NCBI RefSeq assembly: GCF_002563795.1
Contig: NZ_PDJL01000004.1
Span: 372,001 to 436,000 of the forward strand
DNA: 64,000 nucleotides
Source: Vibrio sp. ES.051
Lineage (GTDB): Bacteria; Pseudomonadota; Gammaproteobacteria; Enterobacterales; Vibrionaceae
Direction: 5' to 3'
How positions within the stretch are numbered: position 1 is the stretch's first letter; each line of letters starts with the position of its first letter. This document shows positions 1 to 8,716 of this stretch, one piece after another. The notes beneath the pieces were generated by a model. That model saw only the letters and a list, made by a program, of their open reading frames with translations, did not search any database and had not been told where the DNA came from. A program made the translations under genes and the position numbers.

Positions 1-1196
1 TGCTCTGCGACTCGAACACTTAGGTGGCTTTCCGGAATATCTTCAAGGTGTTCCAAAATAAGACCATTCAACGTTCTCGGACCATCGGTGGGTAAGTCCC
101 ACTTCAAGCCTTTGTTGATATCGCGGATATTGGTGCTGCCTTCAATAAGGAAACTGCCATCGCCTTGTGGGCTGATTTCATCTGACAGGCTAGGCGAAAT
201 CGATGTCGTAAATTCGCCAATGATTTCTTCAAGAATGTCTTCCAATGTTACCAAACCAATAATATCACCATACTCATCGACGATAAGGCCAATACGTTGT
301 TTGTTGCGTTGGAACTTCAACATTTGGACGTTCAGCGGTGTCCCTTCCGGGATGTAATACACTTCATCTGCGGCGCGCAGTAGCGTTTCTTTATTGAACT
401 CGTTTTTTTCTAGCATTAAGCGGTACGCTTCACGTAAACGCAGCATGCCAACCACTTCATCAATTTGGTCACGGTAAAAAACGATGCGTCCGTGTGGCGA
501 GTGAGTTAATTGACGAACTATAGATTTCCAGTCGTCATTAATGTCTATTCCTGTGATCTCATTACGCGGCACCATAATGTCGTTCACAGTGACGTGCTCA
601 AGATCCAAAATAGAAACCAACATATCTTGGTGACGGCGAGGGATGAGACCGCCAGCCTCGTTTACAACCGTGCGAAGCTCATCAGAGCTGAGGTGATCTT
701 CTACAGAATGATCGGCCTTCACACCAAGTAAACGGATAAAACCGTTGGTAATAAAGTTAATCAACATCACCAAGGGTGAAAGTAACTTCATTAAAATCGT
801 CAAAAGAATGCTACTCGCATACGAAACGCGTTCAGGATACAGTGCAGCAATGGTTTTTGGTGTCACTTCGGCAAAAACCAGCACAATCATGGTAAGCGCA
901 CCTGTAGCGAGGGCAACGCCAAGATCGCCATATAAACGCATACCAATAATGGTCGCGATAGCGGATGCGAGAATATTAACGAGGTTGTTGCCGATAAGAA
1001 TAAGACCAATCAAGCGGTCTGGGCGGTTGAGTAGTTTTTCGACGCGCTTAGCACCTTTGTGCCCATTTTTGGCCAAGTGTTTTAAGCGATAACGATTCAG
1101 AGACATCATCCCTGTTTCTGAACCGGAAAAGTAACCTGATATGACGATAAGACACGCGAGTAGCGCAAATAAGATACCCGTAGATATGTCGTCCAA
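1..1196 (-). CDS. corB: CorB/YfjD-type CNNM transporter with CBS domains (3' end cut by window)
   Basis: Inner-membrane protein of the CNNM/CorB (HlyC/CorC) family, associated with Mg2+/Co2+ homeostasis or efflux. About 398 codons are present and the C-terminal end runs off the left edge; the family is usually about 420-430 residues. The N-terminus carries the DUF21 membrane domain with the typical GYFSGSETGMMSLNRYRL motif. A CBS pair follows, and the start of the CorC/HlyC domain (SLSDEISPQGDGSFLIEG) is the last part visible. The reading frame opens at a TTG (1196-1194) giving MDDISTGILF, with AGGA upstream; there is no earlier ATG in frame. It lies 121 bp downstream of ypjD on the same strand. 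The family is certain; the transported ion is not shown by the sequence. Confidence 0.9.
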   Translation of the reverse strand, partial: MDDISTGILFALLACLIVISGYFSGSETGMMSLNRYRLKHLAKNGHKGAKRVEKLLNRPDRLIGLILIGNNLVNILASAIATIIGMRLYGDLGVALATGALTMIVLVFAEVTPKTIAALYPERVSYASSILLTILMKLLSPLVMLINFITNGFIRLLGVKADHSVEDHLSSDELRTVVNEAGGLIPRRHQDMLVSILDLEHVTVNDIMVPRNEITGIDINDDWKSIVRQLTHSPHGRIVFYRDQIDEVVGMLRLREAYRLMLEKNEFNKETLLRAADEVYYIPEGTPLNVQMLKFQRNKQRIGLIVDEYGDIIGLVTLEDILEEIIGEFTTSISPSLSDEISPQGDGSFLIEGSTNIRDINKGLKWDLPTDGPRTLNGLILEHLEDIPESHLSVRVAE

Positions 1197-1317
1197 AACG
1201 TTGCTGTTCCTTGTATGTATTAGGTTATTTAACGGTAGAGTAAGTCCGTTAAGTCAGGGGTTAACGCGTACTGTATTTTATCTAGCCGCAAATATAAAGG
1301 ACAGGGCCCTAAGGCGC

Positions 1318-2112
1318 CTAATTTAAGATGATTTCTTTTACGAAGCGGCTGCCAAAATAAGCCAAGGTTAACAATGTCGCGCCAGCGACAGCGAACCAAG
1401 TCACTTTTCGGCCACGCCAACCTTTTTGGTAATGCCCCCATAACAGTATTGAATACACCACCCACGCGATAAAAGAAAGAATACCTTTATGCGCCTTACC
1501 TTGGGCAAACATGTCTTGTACGAACACAAACCCGGTAATGAGTGTTGCCGTCAGTAGTACGTTACCAATCAAAATGATTTTGAAGAGTTGGCGCTCGACC
1601 ATCAATAGTGGTGGTAAATTTGGGTTAATCGCCATCGATTTCTTTGCTTTGAGCTTGTGATCTAACCAAGCAAGCTGCAGCGCATAGAGGGCACCGATAG
1701 TCAATGTGGCATAAGAGAACAGCGCAAAAGAAATATGAATAAGTAGCTTAGGATCGTTTTCTAAGTGTTTAATAAAAGTGCTGGATAAGAACGTGGCGGC
1801 AGATAAATTGATGGCAGCAAAGCTATAAACCACTGGCAATAGAAACCACAGTCGATTTTTCAACATGGCGATGCTCATCACTAAAGAAATGATAAAACTG
1901 ATCAGTGAAGCTACATTGAGAATACTGAGGTTTTGACCGGCACCACCAAATATGAGATCACTCAAGGTCCACGCATGAAAAACAAGCGCACAGGCCGCAC
2001 TGGCAAACACCGTTTTTGCTTTGATTCCTGACTGCTGTGAGAGTCCGGGTATGATGGTCGCTATCGCCAGAATGTAAAGCATGGCGGCCGCGATGGCAAT
2101 TAAGCTATCCAT
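1318..2112 (-). CDS. ypjD: CcsA/HemX-like inner-membrane protein YpjD
   Basis: A 264-residue, very hydrophobic protein with about eight predicted membrane segments, of the cytochrome c assembly (CcsA/CcmC-like) family. The E. coli counterpart ypjD sits between ffh and corB, as here. Conserved features are a central stretch around HISFALFSYATLTIGALYALQ and the C-terminal WGHYQKGWRGRK followed by a last membrane helix. The family includes haem-handling proteins of cytochrome c biogenesis, but YpjD itself has no firmly established role and I do not infer one. It is divergent from ffh, with 213 bp between the starts. Confidence 0.85.
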   Translation of the reverse strand: MDSLIAIAAAMLYILAIATIIPGLSQQSGIKAKTVFASAACALVFHAWTLSDLIFGGAGQNLSILNVASLISFIISLVMSIAMLKNRLWFLLPVVYSFAAINLSAATFLSSTFIKHLENDPKLLIHISFALFSYATLTIGALYALQLAWLDHKLKAKKSMAINPNLPPLLMVERQLFKIILIGNVLLTATLITGFVFVQDMFAQGKAHKGILSFIAWVVYSILLWGHYQKGWRGRKVTWFAVAGATLLTLAYFGSRFVKEIILN

Positions 2113-2325
2113 GAATCCTAAAGGTTATTGTGCACAATAGAACAAATTATACCTTGCATTACTCTTTGGGGCTACGTTATATCCGATATCAATCGTGAGA
2201 GATGAGATATTGAAATTAATAAGTTAACTTCCCATATAGGAATAGAGAAGCTGGACGGGTATGACTGTGACGTTGGCTAAGGTATACTCATACTAATTAA
2301 TCGCCATTTTAGCGAAGAGACAAAG

Positions 2326-3699
2326 ATGTTTGAGAATTTAACGGATCGATTATCCAAAACGCTGAAAAATATCAGTGGCAAAGGTCGTCTGACAGAAGAC
2401 AACATTAAAGAGACCCTACGTGAAGTGCGAATGGCCTTACTTGAGGCTGACGTTGCATTGCCTGCCGTTCGTGAATTTATTAACCGCGTTAAAGAAAAGG
2501 CGGTTGGCGTAGAAGTGTCAAAATCTCTGACCCCAGGTCAGGAATTCATTAAGATCGTTCAATCTGAACTTGAAGCGGTCATGGGCGAGTCTAATGAAGC
2601 GCTCAATCTGGCCGCTCAACCGCCAGCTGTGATTTTGATGGCGGGCTTACAAGGTGCAGGTAAAACCACATCGGTGGGTAAACTATCGAAGCTCCTTAAA
2701 GAACGTGACAAGAAGAAAGTTTTAGTTGTATCGGCTGACGTTTACCGTCCTGCTGCAATCAAGCAGCTAGAAACCCTAGCGTCGGATATCGGTGTCGACT
2801 TCTTCCCATCTTCACCAGATCAAAAGCCAATTGATATTGCTAATGCGGCAGTTGACCATGCGAAGAAAAAATTCTACGACGTACTGATCGTCGATACCGC
2901 GGGTCGTTTGGCGATTGATGAAGAGATGATGGGTGAAATTAAAGAACTTCACTCCGCAATCACTCCAGTAGAAACGTTGTTCGTTGTTGATGCCATGACA
3001 GGGCAAGATGCCGCTAACACGGCAAAAGCTTTTGGTGATGCGCTGCCTCTAACTGGTGTGGTTCTCACCAAGGTAGATGGTGATGCTCGCGGTGGTGCGG
3101 CGCTTTCTGTTCGCCATATTACGGGTAAACCAATCAAGTTTCTGGGGGTCGGTGAAAAAACTGACGCGCTAGAACCTTTCCATCCTGATCGCGTGGCTTC
3201 GCGTATTCTAGGTATGGGTGACGTACTGTCACTAATTGAAGACCTACAACGCAACGTTGACCACGATAAAGCAGAAAAACTGGCGAAGAAGTTTAAAGAG
3301 AAGAAAGGCTTCGATCTTGAGGACTTCCGTGAACAACTTGGCCAGATGCAAAATATGGGCGGCATGATGGGTATGATGGACAAGCTTCCAGGGATGTCCC
3401 AGCTCCCAGATAATGTGAAAGACAAAGTTGATGATAAGATGTTCAAGCAAATGGAAGCCATTATTAGCTCCATGACAATGAAAGAGCGACAGCGTCCAGA
3501 AATCATCAAAGGTTCGCGTAAAAAGCGTATTGCTGCTGGCTCTGGTGTTCAGGTACAAGACGTAAACCGCATGTTAAAACAGTTCACTCAAATGCAAAAA
3601 ATGATGAAAAAGATGCAAAAAGGTGGCATGAAAGGCATGATGCGCAACATGCAAGGCATGATGGGTGGCGGCGGTGGCTTTAACCCATTTGGTCGATAA
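2326..3699 (+). CDS. ffh: Signal recognition particle GTPase Ffh
   Basis: Protein component of the bacterial signal recognition particle. It binds 4.5S RNA and the signal sequences of nascent inner-membrane proteins and docks with FtsY. At 457 residues it has the family's usual length. The NG domain shows the P-loop GLQGAGKTT at residues 107-115, DTAGR at 190-194 and TKVDGDARGG from 248. The C-terminal M domain is methionine-rich, as expected for the signal-peptide groove, and ends in a Met/Gly-rich tail (GGMKGMMRNMQGMMGGGGG). A TATACT element at 2283-2288 is a plausible -10 for its promoter. It is followed by the rpsP operon, a common gamma-proteobacterial order. Confidence 0.98.
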   Translation: MFENLTDRLSKTLKNISGKGRLTEDNIKETLREVRMALLEADVALPAVREFINRVKEKAVGVEVSKSLTPGQEFIKIVQSELEAVMGESNEALNLAAQPPAVILMAGLQGAGKTTSVGKLSKLLKERDKKKVLVVSADVYRPAAIKQLETLASDIGVDFFPSSPDQKPIDIANAAVDHAKKKFYDVLIVDTAGRLAIDEEMMGEIKELHSAITPVETLFVVDAMTGQDAANTAKAFGDALPLTGVVLTKVDGDARGGAALSVRHITGKPIKFLGVGEKTDALEPFHPDRVASRILGMGDVLSLIEDLQRNVDHDKAEKLAKKFKEKKGFDLEDFREQLGQMQNMGGMMGMMDKLPGMSQLPDNVKDKVDDKMFKQMEAIISSMTMKERQRPEIIKGSRKKRIAAGSGVQVQDVNRMLKQFTQMQKMMKKMQKGGMKGMMRNMQGMMGGGGGFNPFGR

Positions 3700-3785
3700 C
3701 TAATCGAACACGCTTAGTTTCAGGGTGTTAGGCACGTCACAAACTTTAAAATTTATTTCTGTTGGTGAAAAAGTAACTAAACCCC

Positions 3786-3813
3786 TTGCATTGCTCCGGG
3801 AGAAGAGTAAAAT
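3786..3813 (+). promoter_or_regulatory. Candidate sigma-70 promoter of the rpsP operon
   Basis: TTGCAT (3786-3791) and TAAAAT (3808-3813) are separated by 16 bp, with a GC-rich stretch (CCGGAGC) after the -10. The spacer and downstream region also carry an inverted repeat, GCTCCGG (3793-3799) and CCGGAGC (3815-3821), that brackets the -10. Position and spacing fit an rpsP promoter. The repeat could instead be a weak ffh terminator. Confidence 0.5.
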
Positions 3814-3837
3814 TCCGGAGCTTTAATTTGGCACGAG

Positions 3838-3888
3838 ACCCCAAACTGTTTAATTACTTGAATGGTTATTGGGGTTAATTTTATTTTT
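3838..3888 (+). promoter_or_regulatory. Inverted repeat with T-rich tail in the rpsP leader (possible attenuator)
   Basis: ACCCCAA (3838-3844) can pair with TTGGGGT (3869-3875), and a T-rich tract (TAATTTTATTTTT) follows, 20 bp before the rpsP start codon. The 24-nt loop is long, so an intrinsic terminator would be weak. I infer only that the leader RNA may fold here. Confidence 0.3.
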
Positions 3889-3908
3889 GAGAAAGCAAAG
3901 AGGACGAC

Positions 3909-4157
3909 ATGGTAACCATTCGTTTGGCACGTCACGGCGCTAAAAAGCGTCCATTTTATCAAATCGTAGTAGCGGACAGCCGCAACGCTGCAACTGGCCG
4001 TTTCATCGAAAAAGTTGGTTTCTTCAACCCAACTGCTACAGGTCAAGAAGAAGGTCTGCGTCTAGACCTAGACCGTGTTAACCACTGGGTTGGTGAAGGC
4101 GCGTCTTTATCTGACCGCGTTGCTAAGCTAGTTAAAGACGCTCAAAAAGCGGCTTAA
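3909..4157 (+). CDS. rpsP: 30S ribosomal protein S16
   Basis: An 82-residue protein with the standard S16 N-terminus [20 protein letters not shown] and the [18 protein letters not shown] core (here [20 protein letters not shown]). S16 binds 16S rRNA early in 30S assembly. A clear AGAGGA ribosome binding site precedes the ATG. It is the first gene of rpsP-rimM-trmD-rplS, and rimM starts 29 bp downstream. Confidence 0.98.
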   Translation: MVTIRLARHGAKKRPFYQIVVADSRNAATGRFIEKVGFFNPTATGQEEGLRLDLDRVNHWVGEGASLSDRVAKLVKDAQKAA

Positions 4158-4186
4158 TCTTTACTGTTATAAGTAGAAGCTAGTTT

Positions 4187-4735
4187 ATGTCGATGAAAGG
4201 TAAAGAAACAATGAGCAACGAAAAGATTGTTGTAGGCAAGTTAGGTGCTACTTACGGCATTCGTGGTTGGCTTAAGGTTTTTTCCTACACAGACAATGCT
4301 GAAAGCATTTTCGATTACAACCCTTGGTATATTAACCAAAAGGGCAAGTGGGTAGAGCACAAAGTAGAAAGTTGGAAGCGCCATAACAAAGGGATGGTAG
4401 CTAAGCTGGAAGGTCTGGATGTTCGCGAAGATGCGCACTTACTGACAAACTTTGAAATTGCGATTGACCCTGCAGTACTCCCTGAACTGTCAGAAGATGA
4501 GTTCTACTGGCGTGAATTATTTGGGATGCAAGTCGTAACCACACAAGGTTACGATCTAGGTGTCGTTACTGACATACTAGAAACTGGCTCAAATGATGTT
4601 CTGGTTGTTAAAGCAAATCTTAAAGATGCTTTCGGGCAGAAGGAACGATTAATTCCGTTCCTTGAAGAGCAAGTGATTATTAGTATTGATCGCGAAGCTC
4701 AACGGATCGAAGTTGACTGGGATCCTGGATTCTGA
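4187..4735 (+). CDS. rimM: Ribosome maturation factor RimM
   Basis: A 182-residue RimM, needed for late maturation of the 30S head and binding S19. The N-terminal beta-barrel carries [15 protein letters not shown]. The C-terminal PRC-barrel carries [13 protein letters not shown] and ends [15 protein letters not shown]...VDWDPGF. The start gives [15 protein letters not shown]; an in-frame ATG eight codons later (MSNEKIV) is an alternative, but the longer form matches what I remember of other Vibrio RimM proteins. Second gene of the rpsP operon. Confidence 0.96.
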   Translation: MSMKGKETMSNEKIVVGKLGATYGIRGWLKVFSYTDNAESIFDYNPWYINQKGKWVEHKVESWKRHNKGMVAKLEGLDVREDAHLLTNFEIAIDPAVLPELSEDEFYWRELFGMQVVTTQGYDLGVVTDILETGSNDVLVVKANLKDAFGQKERLIPFLEEQVIISIDREAQRIEVDWDPGF

Positions 4736-4763
4736 TCTCCAAAAACTACAGAGCGAGATAAAC

Positions 4764-5507
4764 ATGTGGGTTGGCGTTATTAGCCTTTTTCCTGAAATGT
4801 TCCGTTCTGTTACTGATTTTGGAGTAACAGGTCAAGCGGTTAAAAAAGGTCTTTTGTCGATTGAGACATGGAATCCTAGAGATTTTACTCACGATAAGCA
4901 TCGCACTGTTGATGACCGACCTTACGGTGGTGGCCCTGGCATGTTAATGATGGTTCAGCCTTTGCGCGATGCTATTGAGACTGCTAAACAAGCCTCACCC
5001 GGTAAGACGAAAGTCATTTACCTTTCTCCTCAAGGTCGCAAGCTCGACCAAAAAGGAGTTGAAGAATTGGCAACGAATGAGAATTTACTTCTGATTTGTG
5101 GCCGGTACGAAGGGGTAGATGAGCGCATTATTCAATCTGAAGTCGATGAAGAATGGTCGATTGGGGATTTTGTGATGACGGGTGGTGAGATACCAGCCAT
5201 GACGTTGATTGATTCTGTCTCACGGTTTATTCCGGGAGTGTTAGGAGATTTCGCGTCAGCAGAAGAAGACTCTTTTGCAAATGGCCTGCTAGATTGCCCC
5301 CACTATACGCGTCCTGAAGTGTTGGATGACAAAGAAGTACCAGCGGTACTGATGTCAGGCAACCATAAGGACATTCGTCAATGGCGACTAAAACAGTCGC
5401 TAGGCCGTACTTGGCTAAGAAGACCAGAGCTCCTGGAAAACCTAGCTCTGACTGACGAACAGGAACTATTACTTGCTGAGTTCATTAAAGAGCGTAACGC
5501 AAAGTAA
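4764..5507 (+). CDS. trmD: tRNA (guanine-37-N1)-methyltransferase TrmD
   Basis: A SPOUT-family enzyme that methylates N1 of G37 in tRNAs reading CNN codons, preventing +1 frameshifting. It is 247 residues from the ATG at 4764 ([13 protein letters not shown]), the usual TrmD N-terminus; the frame is open further upstream into rimM, but that part has no TrmD similarity. The AdoMet knot is visible in [15 protein letters not shown] and [15 protein letters not shown], and VRRRxW-type tail residues appear as [11 protein letters not shown]. It lies 28 bp after rimM in the rpsP operon, with rplS 40 bp downstream. Confidence 0.97.
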   Translation: MWVGVISLFPEMFRSVTDFGVTGQAVKKGLLSIETWNPRDFTHDKHRTVDDRPYGGGPGMLMMVQPLRDAIETAKQASPGKTKVIYLSPQGRKLDQKGVEELATNENLLLICGRYEGVDERIIQSEVDEEWSIGDFVMTGGEIPAMTLIDSVSRFIPGVLGDFASAEEDSFANGLLDCPHYTRPEVLDDKEVPAVLMSGNHKDIRQWRLKQSLGRTWLRRPELLENLALTDEQELLLAEFIKERNAK

Positions 5508-5547
5508 CCTAATTTATTTAGTATCAGTTTATTCTAGGAATTTAAAA

Positions 5548-5901
5548 ATGAGTAACATCATCAAAGCTCTTGAGCAAGAGCAAATGAAACAAGACCTACC
5601 TAAATTTGCACCAGGTGACACTGTTGTTGTTCAAGTTAAGGTAAAAGAAGGTGAACGTGAGCGTCTACAGGCTTTCGAAGGCGTTGTAATCGGCATCCGT
5701 AACCGTGGTCTTCACTCAGCTTTCACTGTACGTAAGATCTCTAACGGTGAAGGTGTTGAGCGTACGTTCCAAACGCACTCTCCAGTTGTTGATAGCATTG
5801 AAGTTAAACGCCGTGGTGCAGTACGTCGTGCCAAGTTGTACTACCTACGTGAGCGTTCTGGTAAGTCTGCTCGTATCAAAGAGAAACTTGCTAAGAAGTA
5901 A
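5548..5901 (+). CDS. rplS: 50S ribosomal protein L19
   Basis: A 117-residue L19, located at the 30S-50S interface. The start at 5548 ([13 protein letters not shown]) has AGGAA upstream and matches the family N-terminus; the frame is open further upstream but overlaps trmD without similarity. The conserved core [20 protein letters not shown] and C-terminal [20 protein letters not shown] are present. Last gene of the operon, followed by a strong terminator. Confidence 0.98.
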   Translation: MSNIIKALEQEQMKQDLPKFAPGDTVVVQVKVKEGERERLQAFEGVVIGIRNRGLHSAFTVRKISNGEGVERTFQTHSPVVDSIEVKRRGAVRRAKLYYLRERSGKSARIKEKLAKK

Positions 5902-5925
5902 TGCTATAATTAGCGTTCTCATATT

Positions 5926-5955
5926 AAACGGAGTCCTTCGGGCTCCGTTTTTTTA
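5926..5955 (+). terminator. Intrinsic terminator after rplS
   Basis: AAACGGAGTCC (5926-5936), a TTCG tetraloop and GGCTCCGTTT (5941-5950), followed by T residues. This is a textbook Rho-independent terminator 24 bp after the rplS stop. Confidence 0.95.
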
Positions 5956-6065
5956 TGTTTTTAATTTGCTCTTTCCATTCGTGTAGTGTTATCGGTGCTT
6001 TACGCGTTTTTGTTTTGACCGAGTTAAAAATAGCGTCACTCAAGCATCAAAAGAAACAAGAATGG

Positions 6066-6099
6066 AAAAAGGGGTTGATGCAAAACATCAACCCCTTTT
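6066..6099 (-). terminator. Terminator of the pil-coaE-zapD-yacG strand
   Basis: A 13-14 bp stem, AAAAGGGGTTGATG against CATCAACCCCTTTT, with a 5-nt loop, lies 23 bp past the yacG stop. A and T tracts on both sides let it work in either direction, but it sits best as the terminator of the minus-strand cluster. Confidence 0.9.
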
Positions 6100-6122
6100 A
6101 GACATGCTTTATTTTAAATTTA

Positions 6123-6317
6123 TCAGTATTGATCTTCCGACCAGCCATCACTGTCCGACATATCGGGTGCGCCTGGAATTGTATTCTCTTCGTCTGCCCA
6201 TTCACCAAAATCAATCATTTGGCACATCTTGCTGCAGAAAGGGCGATGAGGGCTTTGTTCTCCCCATTCTACGTCAGCACCACACTGTGGGCATTGAACA
6301 ATGATAATTTTAGACAT
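6123..6317 (-). CDS. yacG: DNA gyrase inhibitor YacG (zinc protein)
   Basis: A small zinc-finger protein of 64 residues. Two pairs of cysteines bind zinc: CPQCG near residue 9 and the CSKMC motif after RPF; the tail is acidic. The E. coli homologue inhibits DNA gyrase. The start at 6317 ([13 protein letters not shown]) has GGGACGA upstream and matches the family; an in-frame ATG at 6332 would add five unsupported residues. It is the last gene of the pilABCD-coaE-zapD-yacG cluster, 80 bp after zapD. Confidence 0.92.
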   Translation of the reverse strand: MSKIIIVQCPQCGADVEWGEQSPHRPFCSKMCQMIDFGEWADEENTIPGAPDMSDSDGWSEDQY

Positions 6318-6397
6318 AGTTTGTCGTCCCATTATTATTTGGTGTAAAGGGTATATAGTTATAAACCTGTGGGTAAATCGTCACTGAGAATGATAGT

Positions 6398-7138
6398 TTA
6401 GCTACAAACAGCGAGCTCAAATTCGATATCTTTCGTGCAAGCTTGGCCTGCCTCAAATGAAATAAATTTGATAGCAAAACGGTTTTTATGGCCTGAGATC
6501 ATAGGATAAACACCGTACTTCATAGGAATATGAAGCCTTAGAATATTCGCACCATCGGCGTCACTTTGGAAGAAACCAGCACGGGCGATTTGAGACTTGA
6601 AATGCCCCGTTTCTCGAGTGAGCTTTAACCATAAGGCGAGTGCATCAGAGAGTGGTTTTAAACTTGCTTGCCATTGCTGAGCATCGTGTTTTTTACGTTC
6701 AATCGGTAAATGCAACCAGTAATGCAAGGCGGGTAAATCAAAACAGCATGAGCCGCCAGGCAAATTAAAACGTTGGCGGATAGAACTTAAGAAACGATCT
6801 TCTTTCAGTGCTTGGCCAAAACGCTCGGCGCTCATGAGCTGACTATGAACGACGTCAATTTCCTGAAGTAGTGCATTCAAAGCGTCTTGATCCACCCCAT
6901 CAACATTCAACCAATGTCGATATGACAGTCGTTGTTTCTCAAGATCTTTCGCTAATTCACTTTTTAACTGAATCTGTTCAAAGATCTCTACCATATCGAA
7001 AAGAGCACGGAAAAAAAGCTGATAGTGGTGAGTTTCAGCAAAACCAGAGGCTAAGTGAGCCTGACGCAGCAGAGACTCTACTCTTAGATAGATGCGAGTT
7101 TTCTCATTTAACGGATGTTCAAATTTGTGCGTGGTCAT
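6398..7138 (-). CDS. zapD: Cell division protein ZapD
   Basis: ZapD cross-links FtsZ protofilaments and stabilises the Z ring. The start at 7138 gives 246 residues beginning [21 protein letters not shown], the standard ZapD N-terminus, with AAGG nine bases upstream. An ATG two codons earlier (7144) is possible but lies too close to that AAGG. No odd features. It lies 27 bp after coaE, in the same order as in E. coli (coaE-zapD-yacG). Confidence 0.95.
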   Translation of the reverse strand: MTTHKFEHPLNEKTRIYLRVESLLRQAHLASGFAETHHYQLFFRALFDMVEIFEQIQLKSELAKDLEKQRLSYRHWLNVDGVDQDALNALLQEIDVVHSQLMSAERFGQALKEDRFLSSIRQRFNLPGGSCCFDLPALHYWLHLPIERKKHDAQQWQASLKPLSDALALWLKLTRETGHFKSQIARAGFFQSDADGANILRLHIPMKYGVYPMISGHKNRFAIKFISFEAGQACTKDIEFELAVCS

Positions 7139-7165
7139 CGACATAAGCCTTGGTGAGTTTCATTC

Positions 7166-7780
7166 CTATTTTCGCAGATCTTTCTTACACATGGCTAGGT
7201 ACTTTTCATGCAAATTTGTGATTTGAAGCAAAAGATCTGGGTCGTTTGGGTTATTCTTAACCACATCGTCGGCAATAGCGAGCCTTTGTTCTTGCGATGC
7301 CTGGGACGCAAGGATGGCACGAACCTGATCTTCACTCACGTTGTCACGTTTTATGGTGCGAGATATCTGTGTACTTGGCTCTACATCAACCACAAGAACT
7401 CGGTCACATAAGTTATCCAGCCTGTTTTCGACGAGTAACGGTACAACTAACAGCGCGTAGTCTGATGTGACTTGTTGCAAATCTTCAATCATCTTTTCAC
7501 GAATGATGGGGTGCAGTAGTGCGTTAAGCCATGCTTTTTCATTTGGGTTCGAGAAGATTTTTTCTCGTAGTTTGGTGCGATCCAGTGATTGGTCTTCACG
7601 AATGATATCGTGACCAAAGTGCTCAATAATTGCGTTTAAGCCTGGTGTGCCCGGCTCAACCACTTCTCTTGCGACTATATCGGCATCGACGATGTCGATT
7701 TTAAATTGCTGCTTGAACAGGTTCGCCACGGTGGTTTTACCGCTAGCGATACCACCTGTTAAACCAATTACCAAAGCCAT
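7166..7780 (-). CDS. coaE: Dephospho-CoA kinase
   Basis: Last enzyme of coenzyme A synthesis: it phosphorylates the 3'-hydroxyl of dephospho-CoA with ATP. It is 204 residues with the P-loop GGIASGKT at residues 9-16. The following DADIVAREVVEPGTPGL segment binds substrate, and PLLVENRLDNLCDRVLVVD is typical of the CoA-binding part. The start codon immediately follows the pilD stop (TAA ATG), with the ribosome binding site inside the last pilD codons, so the two are probably translationally coupled. Confidence 0.97.
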   Translation of the reverse strand: MALVIGLTGGIASGKTTVANLFKQQFKIDIVDADIVAREVVEPGTPGLNAIIEHFGHDIIREDQSLDRTKLREKIFSNPNEKAWLNALLHPIIREKMIEDLQQVTSDYALLVVPLLVENRLDNLCDRVLVVDVEPSTQISRTIKRDNVSEDQVRAILASQASQEQRLAIADDVVKNNPNDPDLLLQITNLHEKYLAMCKKDLRK

Positions 7781-8650
7781 TTACACTCCTAGAATTGAAG
7801 TAAAGTACCAATGTAAAATGTGATCGCCCCAGATTAAGCTTATCCACCCTGCGATGGCTAAGTAAGGGCCGAAGGGAAATGCTTTTTCAATGCCTTGCTT
7901 TTGCAAGCGAAGTTGAACCAAGCCAAATACGATGCCAACCACAGAAGAAAGTAGAATGATCATCGGCAGTGACTGCCAACCCAGCCAAGCTCCCAGTGCC
8001 GCCAGCAGTTTAAAGTCACCATATCCCATCCCTTCTTTACCCGTAAGCAGCTTAAATCCCCAATAAACAGACCAGAGACATAAGTAGCCGGCAATGGCTC
8101 CTATAATAGAGTCTTGCAGAGTAACAGGACTGATTTCGACTAATGCTAAGACAATGCCAGCCCAAGTTAATGGTAATGTTAATTGGTCCGGTAGCAGCAT
8201 GGTATCAAGATCGATAAAAGTTGCCGCGATCAATACAAAGGTAAAAAAGATCAATGCGATGGTGAAGTCGCTGAGTCCAAAGTGATACGCAACAAATCCG
8301 GCACCAGCGGCGGTCAGCAATTCTATAAGTGAGTATCTAGGGCTAATAGGAGCATGACAATTATGACACTTTCCTTTCAAAAGTAGCCAACTGAGAACTG
8401 GGATGTTATCTCGAATACGAATTGGCGTGGCGCACTTCTGACAAGAGGAGCGTGGGATGCTCAAGGTTAGCACTTCTTTAGGCGGTGCTATTTTGTATTC
8501 AGGAAATGACTCGGCACATTCGCGTCGCCATTCTAATTCCATGATTTTAGGTAGTCGATAAATGACGACATTGAGAAAACTACCCACGATCAAACCGAAA
8601 ATGGTGGCAAGCACAACGAATAGCCAAGGGTAGTATTGGAATACTTCCAT
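7781..8650 (-). CDS. pilD: Type IV prepilin peptidase / N-methyltransferase PilD
   Basis: Inner-membrane aspartic protease that cleaves the leader of type IV pilins and type II secretion pseudopilins and methylates the new N-terminus. It is 289 residues from the ATG at 8650 ([11 protein letters not shown]), with AAGAGA upstream; the frame is open nine codons further without support. A cytoplasmic zinc region has two CxxC pairs (CQKC and CHNC). The catalytic aspartates are in [13 protein letters not shown] and in the [16 protein letters not shown] (GxGD) motif. It follows pilC by 66 bp. In Vibrio the same enzyme is known to serve the type II secretion system, which is not in this window. Confidence 0.97.
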   Translation of the reverse strand: MEVFQYYPWLFVVLATIFGLIVGSFLNVVIYRLPKIMELEWRRECAESFPEYKIAPPKEVLTLSIPRSSCQKCATPIRIRDNIPVLSWLLLKGKCHNCHAPISPRYSLIELLTAAGAGFVAYHFGLSDFTIALIFFTFVLIAATFIDLDTMLLPDQLTLPLTWAGIVLALVEISPVTLQDSIIGAIAGYLCLWSVYWGFKLLTGKEGMGYGDFKLLAALGAWLGWQSLPMIILLSSVVGIVFGLVQLRLQKQGIEKAFPFGPYLAIAGWISLIWGDHILHWYFTSILGV

Positions 8651-8716
8651 ATTTGTCTCTTGAGTGAAAAAAATCAAATCAGCAATATGCTGTTTTTAAG
8701 GGATTAACGGTTCATT

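Noticed and set aside
2949..3509. Long antisense open frame (186 codons) opposite ffh
   Set aside because: Shadow of a strongly coding, conserved gene; composition follows ffh codon bias and no family resemblance is visible.
4686..4763. Longer TrmD start inside rimM
   Set aside because: The extra 26 residues overlap rimM and have no TrmD similarity.
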